A stretch of 64,000 bases of DNA from Collinsella aerofaciens (GCF_015553355.1 NZ_JADNGN010000003.1:33456-97455); one strand, 5' to 3'; counted from the stretch's first letter, positions 1 to 8,083 are shown. Notes: generated by a model not told the origin, from the letters alone. Numbers and translations are program-made.

Positions 1-89
1 ACGAGTCAAACGAGGTAGTGGAGTACACACTCTCGGTTGCTCGTGCCGATCAGTTTAAATACAAGGTTTACCACCAGCGCAGTAACTAG
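1..89 (+). CDS. C-terminal end of a GntR-family (UTRA) regulator, partial
   Basis: Reading frame 3 is open from the window edge to a TAG at 87-89. It encodes about 28 residues containing EYTLSVARADQFKYKVYHQR, which has the look of the last strand of a UTRA ligand-binding domain (GntR/HutC family). The rest of the gene lies outside the window. It sits directly upstream of agaS and nagA, and a DasR/NagR-like palindrome lies in the gap, so a regulator of amino-sugar use responding to a phosphorylated amino sugar is a reasonable inference. The call rests on a short stretch only. Confidence 0.6.
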   Translation, partial: ESNEVVEYTLSVARADQFKYKVYHQRSN

Positions 90-127
90 TGCTCGCATCG
101 TTTCCATATGGTGATTCTTTGCATTTA

Positions 128-164
128 ACTGGTTACTACCAGATAACCAACCGAAGTGTATAAT
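128..164 (+). promoter_or_regulatory. dre-like GntR operator and -10 box upstream of agaS
   Basis: ACTGGTTACTACCAGA at 128-143 fits the form ACTGGT-N4-ACCAG(A/T), which is the shape of DasR/NagR (GntR-HutC family) operators. A TATAAT box follows at 159-164. A ribosome site GAGAGAGG lies at about 188-195, eight bases before the agaS ATG. A regulator bound here would cover the region expected for the -35 element. The GntR gene ending at base 89 is the obvious candidate to bind it. Confidence 0.55.
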
Positions 165-203
165 TGCACGTCAGAGGATTACTTCTAGAGAGAGGTATTA
201 AAA

Positions 204-1370
204 ATGTTCGAGAAGAGTGTCGAGGAGCTCACCGAGCTCGGCGCCCAGATCACCACGGCCGAGATTGCTCAGCAGCCCGAGCTTTGGCGTGATACGCTCA
301 ACATCTATCGCGAGAACAAGGAGGCCATCGAGGCCTTCCTGGCCGAGGCTCGCGCTATGGGCGAGGGGCGTCTGTCCGTTGTCTTCACCGGTGCCGGTAC
401 GTCCGACTACGTTGGCGATACCTGCGCCCCGTACCTGCGTCACGCTGGCAACACTGATCTCTACGACTTTAAGCCCATCGCCACGACCGACATCGTGAGC
501 GCCCCGCGCGACTTCCTGCGCGCCGAGGATCCCACGCTCGTGGTTTCCTTTGCCCGCTCTGGCAACAGCCCCGAGAGCCTTGCCGCCGTTGCCGTTGCCA
601 AGGAGCTCGTCCACAACGTCAAGTTCCTCAACATCACCTGCGCTCCCGAGGGCAAGCTCGCCGTCGAGTCTGCCGATGATCCTAACGCGCTGACGCTGCT
701 CATTCCGCGCGCCAACGACAAGGGCTTCGCCATGACCGGTTCTTATTCCTGCATGACCCTGCTCTCCACCCTTATTTTCGACACTGCCTCTGACGAGCAG
801 AAGGCCGAGTGGGTCGAGACGATTGCCAAGATGGGCGAGGAGGTCATCTCCCGTGAGCCCGAGATCGCCGATTACCTGGCTGGCGACTTCAACCGCGTGA
901 CCTACTTGGGTTCTGGCTCCTTCGGTGGCCTTGCCCAGGAGAGCCAGCTCAAGATCCTCGAGCTCGCTCACGGTCTGGTCGCTACTTCCTACGACACCTC
1001 CATGGGCTATCGTCATGGACCTAAGTCCTTCGTCGACGATAAGACGCTCGTCTTCGTGTTCGTCAATAACGACGCCTACACCCGTCAGTACGACATCGAC
1101 ATCCTCAACGAGATCGGTGGCGACGAGATCGCTCAGCACACCATCGCCGTTCAGCAGGAAGGTGCCACCGTCTACGAGGGCGAGTCCTTCACCTTTAAGG
1201 GCTACGAGGCACTTCCCGAGGGCTACCTTGCTCTGCCGTTCGTGATGTTTGCCCAGGCTATCAGCCTGCTCAACTCCGTGCGCGTGGGCAACACGCCCGA
1301 TACGCCGAGCCCCACCGGCACGGTCAACCGCGTGGTTAAGGGCGTGACGATTCACCCCTTCACCGCTTAA
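204..1370 (+). CDS. agaS: AgaS-like SIS-domain sugar isomerase/deaminase
   Basis: A 388-residue cytoplasmic protein with two SIS (sugar isomerase) domains. The first carries GAGTS at residues 63-67 and SFARSGNSPES at 115-125. The second begins near residue 230 with YLGSGSFGG. This is the architecture and length of AgaS, which in characterised pathways converts galactosamine-6-phosphate to tagatose-6-phosphate and ammonia. It lies between a GntR regulator remnant and nagA, and a tagatose-6-P kinase (lacC) follows 3 kb downstream, so a GalNAc/galactosamine role fits. A glucosamine-6-P specificity cannot be ruled out from sequence. Start ATG 204 has a GAGAGAGG ribosome site at good spacing. Confidence 0.85.
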   Translation: MFEKSVEELTELGAQITTAEIAQQPELWRDTLNIYRENKEAIEAFLAEARAMGEGRLSVVFTGAGTSDYVGDTCAPYLRHAGNTDLYDFKPIATTDIVSAPRDFLRAEDPTLVVSFARSGNSPESLAAVAVAKELVHNVKFLNITCAPEGKLAVESADDPNALTLLIPRANDKGFAMTGSYSCMTLLSTLIFDTASDEQKAEWVETIAKMGEEVISREPEIADYLAGDFNRVTYLGSGSFGGLAQESQLKILELAHGLVATSYDTSMGYRHGPKSFVDDKTLVFVFVNNDAYTRQYDIDILNEIGGDEIAQHTIAVQQEGATVYEGESFTFKGYEALPEGYLALPFVMFAQAISLLNSVRVGNTPDTPSPTGTVNRVVKGVTIHPFTA

Positions 1371-1386
1371 TCGCGTCCCCCTGTAA

Positions 1387-1430
1387 GGGCGCCCGTCCGC
1401 TCATAACGGCGGGCGGGCGCTTTTTGTTTT
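1387..1430 (+). terminator. Rho-independent terminator after agaS
   Basis: A GC-rich stem (arms 1389-1400 and 1409-1420) is followed by TTTTTGTTTT. It ends the agaS transcript just before nagA, so nagA probably depends on readthrough or its own promoter. Confidence 0.8.
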
Positions 1431-1487
1431 ACGTGAGCTGGGTATAAGCATCACTACAGTCAACTGCTTTAGAAGCAAGGAGTGCAT

Positions 1488-2657
1488 ATGAGCACGTACG
1501 CAATTAAGGCTGACAAGTTCTTCTTGCCGGCAGGCCCGCAACTGGGCGGCTATCTTATGGTCGAGGATGGCGTCTTTGGCGCCTGGCAGGCCGACGAGCC
1601 CTCTTGCGAGATTAAGGACTACACGGGATCGTGGATCGCACCGGGTATGGTCGATACTCACATCCATGGCTTCTACAACCACTCAACTACCGATAACGAT
1701 CCCGAGGGCATCGATATCAGCTCGACCGAGCTCGCCCGTCGCGGCACCACCAGCTGGCTGCCCACGACGTTCACCGATGGCGTCGAGCAGATCAAGGACG
1801 CCTGCGCCGCCATCGCTCAGGCGGACGAGGGTCGCGGCCCCGACTTCTGCGGTGCTCGCATTCAGGGCATCTACCTGGAGGGCCCCTTCTTTACCATGAA
1901 GCACGTGGGCGCGCAGAACCCCGCTTACCTGATCGATCCCTCCGAGGAGGTCTTCGATCAGTGGCAGGAGGCTGCGGGTGGTCGCATCGTCAAGAGCGCC
2001 ATGGCGGCCGAGCGCGACGGTGCCGCTGCTTATGCGGCTGCTCTGAATGCCAAGGGTGTGGTGACCAGCATCGGTCACTCCGACGCCACCTACGATGAGT
2101 GCATCGCCGCCATCAACGCCGGTGCCAGCTGCTTTACGCATACCTATAACGGTCAGCGCGGGCTGCATCACCGTGAGCCCGGTGTCGTGGGCGCTGCCAT
2201 GTCCACGCCCGAGACCTACGCCGAGATCATCTGTGACGGCAAGCACGTTAACCCTGCCGCCATCAAGGCGCTGCTGCAGGCAAAGGGCTGGCAACACACG
2301 GTGCTCATCACTGACTGCCTGGGCTGCGGCGGCATGCCCGAGGGCAGCTACACCAGTGGTGGCATGGACGTCATCATGAAGGACAGCCTGTGCTGGCTCG
2401 CCGACGGCAAGAGCATTGCCGGCTCGGTGCTCACGCTTGCCCAGGGCGTCAAGAACATCGTTGACTGGGGCATCGCCAGCGCCGATATCGCCATTCGCAT
2501 GGCAACCGAGGTGCCGGCACGCTCCGCGCACATCGAGGATAAGTGCGGCAGCATCATGCCGGGTCGCGACGCCGACTTTGTCGTGTTCGACCATGAGCTT
2601 ACCCTCGTCGAGACGTATGTTGGCGGCCAGAGCGTCGGCAACGCCTTTACCGAGTAA
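1488..2657 (+). CDS. nagA: N-acetylglucosamine/galactosamine-6-phosphate deacetylase
   Basis: A 389-residue amidohydrolase that removes acetate from N-acetyl-hexosamine-6-phosphate. Visible family marks in order are VDTHIHG near residue 55, the metal-ligand segment GIYLEGPF, IGHSDATYDE, THTYNG, HREPGVVG, and the catalytic-Asp segment ITDCLGCGGMPEG, where most NagA proteins have TDA. The start is ATG 1488, because AAGGAG at 1477-1482 is five bases upstream. Next to agaS it may act on GalNAc-6-P (AgaA role) as well as GlcNAc-6-P. A diverged copy of its last 41 codons is found at 5400-5522. Confidence 0.9.
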   Translation: MSTYAIKADKFFLPAGPQLGGYLMVEDGVFGAWQADEPSCEIKDYTGSWIAPGMVDTHIHGFYNHSTTDNDPEGIDISSTELARRGTTSWLPTTFTDGVEQIKDACAAIAQADEGRGPDFCGARIQGIYLEGPFFTMKHVGAQNPAYLIDPSEEVFDQWQEAAGGRIVKSAMAAERDGAAAYAAALNAKGVVTSIGHSDATYDECIAAINAGASCFTHTYNGQRGLHHREPGVVGAAMSTPETYAEIICDGKHVNPAAIKALLQAKGWQHTVLITDCLGCGGMPEGSYTSGGMDVIMKDSLCWLADGKSIAGSVLTLAQGVKNIVDWGIASADIAIRMATEVPARSAHIEDKCGSIMPGRDADFVVFDHELTLVETYVGGQSVGNAFTE

Positions 2658-2668
2658 CGATAGAAAAA

Positions 2669-2702
2669 GACGGCGGGCCCGAATCTGCTCGGACCCGCCG
2701 TA
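2669..2702. terminator. Shared terminator between nagA and the flavodoxin gene
   Basis: Hairpin ACGGCGGG...CCCGCCGT between two convergent genes. The T-rich tail (read as TCTTTTTCT) is on the minus strand, so it best serves the flavodoxin gene and may also stop nagA. Confidence 0.75.
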
Positions 2703-2732
2703 TGGGTTAAACGCTCAAAAGCACCTTCACAG

Positions 2733-3317
2733 TTACAGCTTGTTAGCGATCTTCTTTGCCGTGCGCTTAACGCCGGCCACCAGGCCTCCTGCAGGATGCT
2801 CCTTCTCGTATGCTAGACGCTTCTCACGTTTGGCGTACTCTTCGACGATGATATCGCCGTACTCATCTTCGATCTTGTCGAAGAAGTCGACGGCGCCCTT
2901 AATTTCCTCAGCGGTCGGGTGTCCCTTTTGGACACCGCCGGCGAGTTTGAACGGCCCCCACGTATCAAAGCCGGGGCAGCCGTAGACACCCATAAAGATG
3001 GCCTGCCTCATGCGGCAGATGCCATCGATATCCTTGCCGTACCACTTGTTTTTGCCACCGTAGGTCATAAGGCCAAACACCTTGTCCTGCGGCTGCAGCA
3101 CGTTGGTCAGTACACGTGCCATATCCTTGTCGATCTCGGAGTAATAGATGCCCGTGGCGACGCCGATTAGATGATATTCGTGCAGGTTGGGGTACTCGTT
3201 TTTGCCGAGTGACTTCACGTCGAGGGTATCGATCTCGGGGTGCGCCTCGACGATGGCGTCCACGAGCTTTTTCGTATTGCCGTGATGGCGCGAGGCGTAG
3301 AGGATGATGGTTCGCAT
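2733..3317 (-). CDS. Flavodoxin family protein
   Basis: A 194-residue protein starting MRTIILYASRHHGNTKKL, a flavodoxin-type phosphate-binding loop (S-x-H-G-N-T) for FMN. A glycine-rich segment, VFGLMTYGGKNKWYG, is placed where the isoalloxazine-side loop would be, and the C-terminus is lysine-rich. The start ATG 3317 is chosen because a GAAAGG ribosome site lies just upstream; a longer reading to 3347 adds residues that do not match the family. It is convergent with nagA and divergent from lacX. Its redox partner is not evident. Confidence 0.8.
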   Translation of the reverse strand: MRTIILYASRHHGNTKKLVDAIVEAHPEIDTLDVKSLGKNEYPNLHEYHLIGVATGIYYSEIDKDMARVLTNVLQPQDKVFGLMTYGGKNKWYGKDIDGICRMRQAIFMGVYGCPGFDTWGPFKLAGGVQKGHPTAEEIKGAVDFFDKIEDEYGDIIVEEYAKREKRLAYEKEHPAGGLVAGVKRTAKKIANKL

Positions 3318-3473
3318 AAGAAGGCCTTTCAGCTGTAATTGCATCAATGTCTGTATGGTACCCCGTTACATGGCTGGGATACCGGACGCATCGATGAACG
3401 TGCGGGTTTGTCCTTTGGTCAGGGCCGAGACGGGTACTTGCGAGCAAAAAGCAGTTGTTCGAAAGGATGGGCA

Positions 3474-4355
3474 ATGGAATACGCTCTCTCCAACGATTCG
3501 ATTTCTATTAAGGTGTCCACGGCTGGTGGTTCGTTTACCTCGATCGAGGCCGGAGGTCGCGAGTATCTGTGGCAGGGCGATCCCGCCGTGTGGTCCGGCC
3601 AGGCACCGATTTGCTTCCCGATTTGCGGAGGCTTGCGCGATAACAACGCCATGACGTTTGCCGGGCATCATGTAAAGCTCGCTCGCCATGGGTTTGCGCG
3701 CAAACAGGAGTGGAAGCTGCTGAGCCAGAGCGAGAACGAGCTGGCGATGTGCCTGGCTTCGGAGGATAACGCCGCGCTGCTGAGCGATTATCCGTATCCG
3801 TTTAAGCTTGTCGCCCGCTATACGCTCGAGGACGCTGCCGTGCGCGTTTCCTATGAGGTCACCAACGAGGGCACCGAGGACATGCCGTTCTTTATTGGCG
3901 GTCATCCCGGCTTTAGGTGTCCGCTCGATGAGGGCGAGGCCTATACGGACTACGAGTTGCGCTTTGAGAAGGACGAGGCTGCGGAGCTCTGCACCGCCGT
4001 CCCCTCGACTGGCTTGATTGACGTGACCAATCGCTCCAAGAACCCCATGGTGGGAAAGACGCTGCCTCTGTCACATGAGCTCTTCGATTTTGCGGAGACC
4101 ATCTTTGACGTGCTCGAGAGCCGTCAGGTCACGCTTTCCAAAAAGGGCGAGGACAAGGGCGTCCGCCTGAGCTTTGAGGACTTCCCATATCTCATTGTGT
4201 GGAGCAAGCCCGAGGGCGATTTTGTGGCGGTTGAGCCCTGGGGCGGCCTTTCGACCTGCTCCGATGAGGACGACGTGCTTGAGCATAAGCGCGGCTGCCT
4301 TGTCGCCAAGCCCAAGGAGACCGTCGTTCGCTCGTTCACGATTGAGATTCTGTAA
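3474..4355 (+). CDS. lacX: LacX-type aldose 1-epimerase family protein, copy 1
   Basis: A 293-residue galactose-mutarotase-like protein of the LacX group. The N-terminal segment (AGGSFTSIEAGGREYLWQGD) and IGGHPGFRCPL are typical, and it presumably acts on phosphorylated or free hexose anomers. A nearly identical paralogue lies at 33141-34022, and each copy is followed immediately by a lacC gene. Start ATG 3474 has GAAAGGA at 3461-3467. The lacC gene begins 59 bases after its stop, so the two form an operon. The precise substrate of LacX proteins is not established. Confidence 0.85.
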   Translation: MEYALSNDSISIKVSTAGGSFTSIEAGGREYLWQGDPAVWSGQAPICFPICGGLRDNNAMTFAGHHVKLARHGFARKQEWKLLSQSENELAMCLASEDNAALLSDYPYPFKLVARYTLEDAAVRVSYEVTNEGTEDMPFFIGGHPGFRCPLDEGEAYTDYELRFEKDEAAELCTAVPSTGLIDVTNRSKNPMVGKTLPLSHELFDFAETIFDVLESRQVTLSKKGEDKGVRLSFEDFPYLIVWSKPEGDFVAVEPWGGLSTCSDEDDVLEHKRGCLVAKPKETVVRSFTIEIL

Positions 4356-4414
4356 TTCCGTTTTGTCGACTCGTATCGCGAGGCATAAGGAGCCTGCGAG
4401 ATAAGGAGCTAAAA

Positions 4415-5350
4415 ATGATCCTCACCGTTACGATGAACCCGTCTGTCGATACGCGCTATCAGCTCGATGAGCTCATTATCGACGACGTCAACCGCGTGAC
4501 GCCCGAAAAGACCGCCGGCGGTAAGGGCCTCAACGTGGCCCGCGTCCTGGGCCAGCTGGGCGACGATGTCGTGGCAACCGGCTTGCTTGGTGGTCATATG
4601 GGCGCCTATATGGCCGAGCTCATGGATGCCAACGGCATTAAGAATGATTTTGTGCCCATCAAGGGCGAGACCCGCATTTGCCTCAATATCCTTCATGCTG
4701 GCAACCAGACCGAGTTGCTCGAGAGCGGCCCGACGATTGCCCCCGAGGAGCTCGATGCCTTTACCGCCAAGTTCGCCGAGCTTGCGAGCAAGGCCGATGT
4801 CGTTACCATCTCGGGTTCGCTGCCCCGCGGCGTCGAGGCGGACTACTACGCCAAGATCACGGGCATTGCAGAGAACGCCGGCGCCAAGGTGCTGCTCGAT
4901 ACCTCGGGCGCTTCGCTCGAGGCCGCCCTTAAGTCCGAAATTAAGCCCGAGCTGGTCAAGCCCAACCTGACCGAGATCAACGGCCTTCTGGGCACGAGCT
5001 TTACCACCGACGATGTGGACGAGCTCCGCGCCGCGCTCGCCTCTGATGCCCGCTTCTCCGATATCCCCTGGGTCGTCGTGTCCATGGGTGCTGCCGGCTC
5101 CGTTGGCTTCCACAACGGCCGTGCGTTCCGCGCAAAGACGCCCGATATCCCTGCCGTTAACGCCACGGGCTCTGGTGACTCCACTATCGCTGGCTTCGCG
5201 CATGCCATTGCTGCTGGCGCAGACGACGAGACGGTGCTGCGTACCGCCAACACCTGCGGCAAGCTCAATGCCATGGATCCCATGACTGGCCATCTAGTCA
5301 TGGACCGTTGGGACGAGGTCTACAACGGCGTTGTCGTGACCGAGCTGTAA
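4415..5350 (+). CDS. lacC: Tagatose-6-phosphate kinase (PfkB family), copy 1
   Basis: A 311-residue PfkB-family sugar-phosphate kinase. It has the N-terminal signature GGKGLNVARVL and the catalytic anion-hole motif NATGSGDSTIAGF near residue 250. LacC makes tagatose-1,6-bisphosphate; 1-phosphofructokinases look similar, but pairing with lacX here and with lacAB for the second copy favours LacC. In this location it would receive tagatose-6-P made by AgaS from galactosamine-6-P. AAGGAGC lies just upstream of ATG 4415. Downstream comes a remnant of nagA rather than an intact gene. Confidence 0.85.
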   Translation: MILTVTMNPSVDTRYQLDELIIDDVNRVTPEKTAGGKGLNVARVLGQLGDDVVATGLLGGHMGAYMAELMDANGIKNDFVPIKGETRICLNILHAGNQTELLESGPTIAPEELDAFTAKFAELASKADVVTISGSLPRGVEADYYAKITGIAENAGAKVLLDTSGASLEAALKSEIKPELVKPNLTEINGLLGTSFTTDDVDELRAALASDARFSDIPWVVVSMGAAGSVGFHNGRAFRAKTPDIPAVNATGSGDSTIAGFAHAIAAGADDETVLRTANTCGKLNAMDPMTGHLVMDRWDEVYNGVVVTEL

Positions 5351-5399
5351 GAGCTTGGGCGACGGCCCCGGCATCGGTTGTTTGCTTATAGTTAGAGCC

Positions 5400-5522
5400 G
5401 ACGACAAGTGCGGTAGCATTATGCCGGGGCGCGACGCCGACGCTGTCGTGTTCAATCCCGACCTTACCCTGGTCGAGACGTATGTGGGTGGCAACAGCGT
5501 CGGTAACGCGTTTACCGAGTAG
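5400..5522 (+). pseudogene. nagA: Duplicated 3' fragment of nagA
   Basis: The 41 codons from 5400 to TAG 5520-5522 encode DDKCGSIMPGRDADAVVF and then LTLVETYVGG...SVGNAFTE, matching the C-terminus of the nagA gene at 2535-2657. The nucleotide sequence is clearly diverged (roughly five of six bases identical by eye), so this is not a fresh copy. No start codon or upstream nagA sequence is present. It lies directly after lacC, suggesting that lacX-lacC was placed into or beside an older nagA allele. Confidence 0.85.
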
Positions 5523-5555
5523 CCGCCAAAAAAAACGATCCGAAAGGGGATTTAG

Positions 5556-6029
5556 ATGATTTACGGTGCATTGGGCGATATCGAGGAGTACCGCGGAATG
5601 CTCAAGGGCCTCGACGTGCTGATCGACTGGCTCGAGGAGAACGACCCGGCGGAGCTCGAGGTCGGCAGCCATCCGATTCTGGGCGACAAGGTCTTTGCGA
5701 ACGTCATGGCTCCCACGACGCGTCCCGAGGCTGAGGCTCACTACGAGACGCATCAGCGCTATCATGACCTGCAGATCGACGTCGAGGGTCGCGAGGCCTT
5801 TAAGGTCGCCACGGGCAGCCTGACGCTGGTCCAGGAGTTTGACGAGAAGGACGACTACGATTTGGTCGATTCCGACGCCTCGATCGCCGGCGATCTTGCC
5901 GACGATAAGTTCGCGCTGTTCGTTGCCGGCGAGCCTCACATGCCCACGCTCGAGTTCCCGGGCGATGGCGCACAGCCGGTCAAGAAGATCTGCTTTAAGC
6001 TGCTTGCAGACGCTTACTGGGAGGAGTAA
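5556..6029 (+). CDS. YhcH/YjgK/YiaL family protein
   Basis: A 157-residue single-domain cupin-like protein of the YhcH/YiaL/EbgC type. Recognisable segments include MIYGALGDIEEYR, HYETHQRYHDLQIDVEG (metal-ligand histidines), and the C-terminal PVKKICFKLLADAYW. Some relatives (NanQ) act as sugar anomerases for sialic acid, others are linked to beta-galactosidase operons. GAAAGGGG precedes ATG 5556. The gene follows the nagA fragment and probably once followed intact nagA, which fits an amino-sugar role. Confidence 0.85.
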   Translation: MIYGALGDIEEYRGMLKGLDVLIDWLEENDPAELEVGSHPILGDKVFANVMAPTTRPEAEAHYETHQRYHDLQIDVEGREAFKVATGSLTLVQEFDEKDDYDLVDSDASIAGDLADDKFALFVAGEPHMPTLEFPGDGAQPVKKICFKLLADAYWEE

Positions 6030-6087
6030 CGCGCTGCTCGGCTGAGCTGTTCGTGTTGTGAGCGTTTTCCTTTGGAGGAGCGCGCTT

Positions 6088-6140
6088 AGGCCCCGCTGAT
6101 CGCGGTTCCTTTGGGGATTGCGGCTGGCGGGGCTTTTTGT
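6088..6140 (+). terminator. Terminator after the YhcH-family gene
   Basis: Stem GCCCCGC (6090-6096) with GCGGGGC (6127-6133), followed by TTTTTG. The loop contains a further pairing. Confidence 0.75.
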
Positions 6141-6200
6141 TGAGTAGGGGAGTTGCCGGCGGCGTTGTGCTTGGATTGGCATTGTGCGATAAATCGGCAA

Positions 6201-6224
6201 GAAAAAAGCCGCCCGAAGGCGGCT
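6201..6224 (-). terminator. Terminator of tRNA-Thr
   Basis: On the minus strand AGCCGCC-TTCG-GGCGGCT is followed by TTTTTTC. It lies 12 bases beyond the 3' CCA of the tRNA. Confidence 0.85.
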
Positions 6225-6235
6225 ATCTTGTGCAA

Positions 6236-6311
6236 TGGAGCCAGCGACCGGGCTCGAACCGGTGACCCCCGCTTTACGAGAGCGGTGCTCTACCAACTGA
6301 GCTACGCTGGC
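6236..6311 (-). tRNA. tRNA-Thr (anticodon CGT)
   Basis: The minus strand folds as a complete cloverleaf. The acceptor stem is GCCAGCG/CGCTGGC, the D arm is GCTC-AGTTGGTA-GAGC, and the anticodon arm CCGCT-CTCGTAA-AGCGG gives anticodon CGT. The T arm is ACCGG-TTCGAGC-CCGGT and the CCA is encoded. It reads threonine codon ACG. Confidence 0.97.
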
Positions 6312-6468
6312 GGCCATGTGGTGACGCAACTGAGGCGTCAACGGCTGTTTATGATACGGGACATCGCACATCCGCGCAAGGGTTCTGACGGCTTTTCTCA
6401 CTTTAAATGCACTAATATTGGAGACGTGATGTCCCGCTCGTATGGGTCTCAAACAGAATGGGGCAGCC

Positions 6469-6939
6469 ATGGCTCAACCCAAGATTCTTTTCACGCGTAT
6501 CGATGACCGTTTCATTTACGGGCAAGACGTTGAGCTGTGGAACGAGGCGACTGGTTCCAACCTTGTCCTAATCGTCAACGATGAGATCGCGGCGGATTCG
6601 CGCCAATGGGCACCCATGAGGGCGGCGGCGCCAGAAGGCGTCTGGACAAGGTTTTTCTCGGTGCAAAGGACTATCGACATCATTCATACCGCAACGCCGC
6701 GTCAATGGATTCTGATCATGGTAGCCTCACCCGTCGATGCGCTCGCGCTGGTTAAGGGCGGCGTGCCAATCACCAAGATCAGCATTGGCCATATGCAAGC
6801 AGGGGAGGGCAAGCGCCCCATAGCGCCCGCGGTTGCCGTGGGCGACGCAGACGTCGCTGCCCTCAAAGAACTGCAGGCGCTCGGCATAGAGCTAGAAATC
6901 CGCTATCTCCCCAGTTCCAATCCCGACCCATCTACCTAG
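6469..6939 (+). CDS. Orphan mannose-family (AgaV-like) PTS IIB protein lacking the phospho-histidine
   Basis: About 156 residues, resembling IIB proteins of the mannose/sorbose PTS family, AgaV/AgaB in particular: LFTRIDDRF at the start, NLVLIVNDEIA, and LALVKGGVPITKISIGHMQ. In active IIB proteins the early motif is R-(I/V)-D-(D/E)-R-(L/F)-I-H-G-Q with a phosphorylated His; here it reads RIDDRFIYGQD, with Tyr instead. No IIA, IIC or IID of this family is nearby. The stop codon lies inside a palindromic repeat (6936-6970), so the native C-terminus may be shortened. The start could also be ATG 6442. A regulatory or decayed role is more likely than phosphotransfer. Confidence 0.8.
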   Translation: MAQPKILFTRIDDRFIYGQDVELWNEATGSNLVLIVNDEIAADSRQWAPMRAAAPEGVWTRFFSVQRTIDIIHTATPRQWILIMVASPVDALALVKGGVPITKISIGHMQAGEGKRPIAPAVAVGDADVAALKELQALGIELEIRYLPSSNPDPST

Positions 6940-6970
6940 TCATTTAAGAACGTCCCCAATGACTAGGTAG
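6936..6970. repeat. Palindromic repeat carrying the GGGGACGTTCTTAAATGAC motif
   Basis: CTACCTAGTCATT and AATGACTAGGTAG form a perfect 13-bp inverted repeat. The centre is the reverse complement of GGGGACGTTCTTAAATGAC, which recurs at 30276-30303 and 35181-35206. The repeat supplies the stop codon of the IIB gene. Confidence 0.75.
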
Positions 6971-7007
6971 AACAGCGCCCGTCGGCGGTGTGCCGGCGGG
7001 CGCTGTT
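6971..7007. terminator. Bidirectional terminator hairpin between the IIB gene and galM
   Basis: AACAGCGCCCG (6971-6981) pairs with CGGGCGCTGTT (6997-7007) between two convergent genes. No long T-run follows on either side, so its efficiency is uncertain. Confidence 0.6.
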
Positions 7008-7030
7008 GTGCGATATGTTGCGTTGCGGGC

Positions 7031-8083
7031 TTAGTGCCTCATAAAGTGGTACTCGATCACATTGCTGTAGGGGTGACCCGGGCCCACAATGCCCTGCGGG
7101 AACAGCGGCTGGTGCGGCGTGTCGGGGTACATCTCTGCCTCGAGGGCAAAGCCGGCGCCCCAGCCATAGTTGGCGTCGTCCTTGGCGTGCTCGTCGCCCA
7201 GCCAGTTGCCGGTGTAGAGCTGCACGCCCGGGGCGGTGGTGTAGTAGTCGAGCTCACGGCCGGTCCACATTTCCTCGACGTGCATCGCGCGGCGCAGGTT
7301 GCGCCCGTACTGATAGCCGTCGATGCACAGGCAGTGGTCGTAGCCACGGGCTTGCTTAATCTGCGGGTCGTCGGCTTCCATGCCAGGCGCGACGGGGCGC
7401 AGCTCGCGAAAGTCAAACGGTGTTCCCTCGACCGGAGCGATCTCGCCGGTGGGGATATTCTGCTCGTTGATGGGCAGGTAGTGGGCAGCGTTGGCAACAA
7501 AGAAGTGCTCGCAGTCCATGCCGGCGTTATGGCCGGCAAGGTTAAAGTATGTGTGGTTGGTCATGGACACGTAGGTGGCGCGGTCGCTCTCGCAGCCATA
7601 CTCGATGCGAAAGACGCCGGTGCGTGTAACGGTAAACACGGCCGTAAAGGTGCGTTTGCCGGGAAGGCCCAGCTCACCGTCCTCAAGCGAGGTGGTCATG
7701 CGCACGGCGTTGTGAGTCTCGTCGAGCTCAACGTCCCACACGCGTTTATGCAGACCGTGCTCAAGATCGCTGTGCAGGTTGTTGGCGCCCTCGTTGGCGG
7801 GCATATGCCAGTCCGTACCGTCGATGGTGATCGTGGCGCCCGCGGTGCGGTTTGCCACGGGGCCGATGGTCGCGCCAAAGCAGGCGGGGTTGTCAAAGTA
7901 ATCCTCGAGCTTATCGAAGCCCAGCACCACATCGCGCACGTTGCCGGGAATGTCGGGCACGTCGATACCAAGCACGGTGGCGCCATAGTCCATAATGCGA
8001 ACGCAGATCTCGGGCCCGTTGAGGGTGTAACGATGAACGGGGGTACCGCACGGCGCGGTGCCGAAAAGCTCGGAAGTGATCAT
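7031..8083 (-). CDS. galM: Aldose 1-epimerase (galactose mutarotase)
   Basis: A 350-residue mutarotase. The central segment NHTYFNLAGH contains the catalytic histidine, and the C-terminal ALEAEMYPDTPHQP contains the catalytic glutamate region. It interconverts alpha and beta anomers of galactose or glucose and feeds GalK of the Leloir pathway (38506-39711). The start is ATG 8083, with AGGA just upstream and a family-like beginning MITSELFGT; the frame is open further upstream without a better site. It is divergent from the DeoR gene at 8290. Confidence 0.9.
   Translation of the reverse strand: MITSELFGTAPCGTPVHRYTLNGPEICVRIMDYGATVLGIDVPDIPGNVRDVVLGFDKLEDYFDNPACFGATIGPVANRTAGATITIDGTDWHMPANEGANNLHSDLEHGLHKRVWDVELDETHNAVRMTTSLEDGELGLPGKRTFTAVFTVTRTGVFRIEYGCESDRATYVSMTNHTYFNLAGHNAGMDCEHFFVANAAHYLPINEQNIPTGEIAPVEGTPFDFRELRPVAPGMEADDPQIKQARGYDHCLCIDGYQYGRNLRRAMHVEEMWTGRELDYYTTAPGVQLYTGNWLGDEHAKDDANYGWGAGFALEAEMYPDTPHQPLFPQGIVGPGHPYSNVIEYHFMRH

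Noticed and set aside
198-1355. Long open frame antisense to agaS (385 codons)
   Set aside because: It mirrors the real gene's codon pattern in high-GC DNA and has no family features. The same applies to the long antisense frames over galM, the LacG genes, aguA and the 782-codon frame opposite ABC subunit 1.
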